Part shown: piece by piece, positions 5,187 to 5,398 of the stretch
How positions within the stretch are numbered: the first letter of the stretch is position 1
How the letters are laid out: every line of letters starts with the position of its first letter
Assembly: GCA_021850555.1 (NCBI GenBank)
Contig: JAJZLX010000265.1
Location: forward strand, 1-5,398
Length of the DNA: 5,398 nucleotides
Direction: 5' to 3'
Origin: Pseudomonadota bacterium
GTDB taxonomy: Bacteria > Pseudomonadota > Gammaproteobacteria > Steroidobacterales > Steroidobacteraceae
Position numbers and translations under genes: made by a program
Notes under the pieces: model-generated
What the model was told of the DNA's origin: nothing
Database searches by the model: none
What the model saw: the letters and a program-made list of their open reading frames with translations, nothing else

Positions 5187-5398
5187 ATGTACGCAGTGAT
5201 CGCCACCGGTGGAAAGCAGTATCGCGTGACCCAGGACGGGGTGCTGCGCATCGAGAAACTGGATGCCGAGCCGGGCGCCACGGTCGAGTTCGACCAAGTG
5301 CTGCTCGTCGGGGAAGGGGCCGAGGTCAAGCTCGGCAAGCCGCTCGTCGCGGGCGGCAAGGTCACCGCCACCGTGGTCCGCCACGGCAAGGGCAGCAA
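5187..5398 (+). CDS. rplU: 50S ribosomal protein L21, N-terminal part (cut by window edge)
   Basis: The first 70 codons are present out of about 103 expected for the family. The protein begins [14 protein letters not shown], the L21 signature seen as MYAVFQSGGKQHRV in E. coli, and continues with [21 protein letters not shown] and [22 protein letters not shown], which follow the family pattern closely. L21 binds 23S rRNA in the large ribosomal subunit. The ATG at 5187 is fixed by this alignment even though no clear Shine-Dalgarno sequence precedes it. It is the first gene after a strong sigma-70 promoter; in relatives it is usually followed by rpmA (L27) and obgE, which would lie outside the window. 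Divergent from ispB. Confidence 0.97.
   Translation, partial: MYAVIATGGKQYRVTQDGVLRIEKLDAEPGATVEFDQVLLVGEGAEVKLGKPLVAGGKVTATVVRHGKGS

Overview
The window looks like a chromosomal segment from a high-GC gammaproteobacterium. The best clues are an IspB-type long-chain polyprenyl diphosphate synthase divergent from ribosomal protein L21 (rplU), a tRNA-Pro whose CCA end is encoded in the DNA, and strongly GC-biased third codon positions. A Xanthomonadales- or Nevskiales-like lineage is a guess from protein flavour and could not be verified.

Layout. Positions 1-2145 (minus strand) hold a tightly packed four-gene run. In transcription order it contains an 87-residue basic protein of unknown function, a 405-residue AAA+ ATPase with a Lon-like ATPase module but no peptidase domain, a 205-residue Cys/His (putative zinc-binding) protein of a type I associate with phages and plasmids, and the first 15 codons of a calcineurin-like metallophosphoesterase that runs off the window. 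Two of the three junctions are 4-bp ATGA stop/start overlaps. The third is an 8-bp gap with the ribosome binding site fused to the upstream stop codon. Positions 2146-2321 are a non-coding leader with several small inverted repeats. Positions 2322-2398 (minus) encode tRNA-Pro(CGG), with a recognisable promoter at 2447-2475. Positions 2570-4033 (plus) encode a secreted or periplasmic protein with Sel1-like helical repeats on both sides of a TonB-C-terminal-like domain. Positions 4030-5040 (minus) encode the IspB-like synthase. From 5187 the plus strand encodes the start of L21, cut by the window edge.

The right half (tRNA to rplU) reads as core chromosome: quinone side-chain synthesis, a ribosomal protein and a tRNA. 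The left half reads as accessory. The four-gene run lies immediately beyond the 3' end of the tRNA, the usual place for integrated elements, and its genes look phage- or plasmid-like. No integrase, second tRNA-end repeat or other integration mark is visible here, so the island reading is an inference. The run is the best candidate for an undescribed system: an ATP-driven Lon-like remodeller translationally coupled to a putative zinc protein and a phosphoesterase. Other points of interest are a perfect 9-bp inverted repeat inside the rplU promoter and a CTAG palindrome that supplies both stop codons of two convergent genes.
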